In this document: positions 63,381-64,000 of the stretch, piece after piece
Position numbering within the stretch: position 1 is the stretch's first letter
Layout: the number at the start of each line of letters is the position of its first letter
Assembly: GCF_010820555.1 (NCBI RefSeq)
Contig: NZ_JAAIKD010000007.1
Coordinates: 1 to 64,000 of the forward strand
DNA: 64,000 nucleotides
DNA from: Psychroflexus aurantiacus
GTDB taxonomy: Bacteria > Bacteroidota > Bacteroidia > Flavobacteriales > Flavobacteriaceae
Reading direction: 5' to 3'
Program-made: the position numbers and the translations under genes
The notes under the pieces: model-generated
What the model was told of the DNA's origin: nothing
Seen by the model: the letters and a program-made list of their open reading frames with translations, nothing else
Database searches by the model: none

Positions 63381-64000
63381 ATGCCGAGTTTTTTTCCGAT
63401 TAAGGTCAAGGATGTTTATAAAGAAACAGAGGATTGCTCTGTCATTAATTTACATATCCCCGAAGATTTAAAATCTGATTTTCAGTATCATCAGGGTCAG
63501 CATTTGACTTTAAAAAAAGATATCAACGGTGAAGACGTGAGAAGGTCGTATTCGCTGTGTTCCAGCCCGGTTGATGATGAATGGAAAGTGGCAGTCAAGC
63601 AAATATATGAGGGGAAATTTTCAACCTATGTGAATCAGGAATTGAAAGCCAATGACATTCTGGAAGTGATGCCGCCAAGCGGTGATTTTGGAGTAGATGT
63701 ACAGCAGGATACAGATCAAACCTACCTGTTTTTTGCTGCAGGAAGCGGAATCACGCCTATCTTATCCATGATAAAAACCCATCTGGCCAAGGAGCCCAAT
63801 TCAAATTGTAAGCTCTTTTACTTGAATAAGAACGCTAAATCCATTATCTTCAAGGAGGAAATAGAGCAGATTAGAAATCGCTACTTTGGAAGATTCGAAA
63901 TTTTCTATTTTTTAACCCGGGAGCAACGTGATATTGAATTGTTGAACGGAAGATTTACTCCTGAAAAAATTCAGGCTCTGTCCAACTCTGTTTTTGATAT
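63381..64000 (+). CDS. paaE: Phenylacetyl-CoA epoxidase reductase-like oxidoreductase, 3' end outside window
   Basis: 206 residues are visible and the frame stays open at the window edge. It starts MPSFFPIKVKDVYKET. The FAD-binding RRSYSLCSSP (R-x-Y-S) and the NAD-binding AAGSGITPILSMI identify a ferredoxin-NADP reductase-type module. HQGQHLTL precedes it, and SGDFGVD is in the middle. PaaE (also called PaaK) would end in a plant-type 2Fe-2S domain, which lies beyond the window. An operator-like palindrome covers its promoter. Hmp-like or other FNR-type reductases are the alternatives. Confidence 0.78.
   Translation, partial: MPSFFPIKVKDVYKETEDCSVINLHIPEDLKSDFQYHQGQHLTLKKDINGEDVRRSYSLCSSPVDDEWKVAVKQIYEGKFSTYVNQELKANDILEVMPPSGDFGVDVQQDTDQTYLFFAAGSGITPILSMIKTHLAKEPNSNCKLFYLNKNAKSIIFKEEIEQIRNRYFGRFEIFYFLTREQRDIELLNGRFTPEKIQALSNSVFD

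Overview
The window is chromosomal DNA from a member of the Bacteroidota, almost certainly class Flavobacteriia. The evidence is a type B C-terminal signal for type IX secretion, a GSCFA-domain protein, a DUF2723/GT117 membrane protein, a CarboxypepD-reg/plug/barrel outer-membrane protein, and many Bacteroidota-type promoters (TAnnTTTG at -7, sometimes with TTG near -33). The genus cannot be told from the sequence. Most of the window is housekeeping DNA with short intergenic gaps. I see no insertion sequence, prophage, CRISPR array or rRNA operon.

Layout. 1-6.4 kb: mutS, tRNA-Gly and tRNA-Leu, a SpoU-type methyltransferase, uvrB and a SIMPL-domain protein. 6.4-14.7 kb: a large type IX-secreted protein with an internal duplication, an ABC exporter pair, a protein of unknown function and a secreted M1 aminopeptidase. 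14.7-22.8 kb: fabD, then a complete tryptophan operon (trpE-G-D-C-F-B-A). The operon is preceded by a leader peptide with three consecutive Trp codons and an intrinsic terminator, a textbook attenuator. trpA is separated from trpB by about 480 bp of repeat DNA. 22.8-28.0 kb: an AT-richer accessory island. It holds an M23-peptidase lipoprotein followed by five small secreted proteins (one frameshifted), a 28-bp AC repeat, and a duplicated intergenic element of about 90 bp. This looks like a polymorphic-toxin/immunity locus.

28-40.6 kb: lysS, polysaccharide deacetylase, GT117 protein, tRNA-Gln, a lipoprotein of the endonuclease/exonuclease/phosphatase fold, and the conserved rimP-nusA-infB operon (minus strand) with a terminator hairpin in its 5' leader. 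40.6-46.4 kb: two universal stress proteins, an AsmA-like protein, and a two-component pair in which a PAS histidine kinase overlaps a receiver-Crp/Fnr fusion regulator. 46.4-52.1 kb: the GTPases era and der, and an outer-membrane barrel protein. 52.2-58.2 kb: a five-gene minus-strand run (M23 peptidase, MerR-like, LemA, two TPM proteins) divergent from alaS.

58.2-64 kb: GSCFA protein, a TetR regulator, a small glycan module (sugar transferase, DegT aminotransferase, nitroreductase), a Fic protein, a structured intergenic element, and the start of a phenylacetyl-CoA epoxidase reductase-like gene (paaE) cut by the window end. A perfect palindrome overlaps the paaE promoter and is a likely TetR-type operator.

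Most conspicuous signals: the trp attenuator; the M23 lipoprotein/secreted-paralogue island; the hairpin in the rimP-nusA-infB leader; the receiver-Crp fusion next to stress proteins; and the accessory block lying between the TetR gene and paaE.
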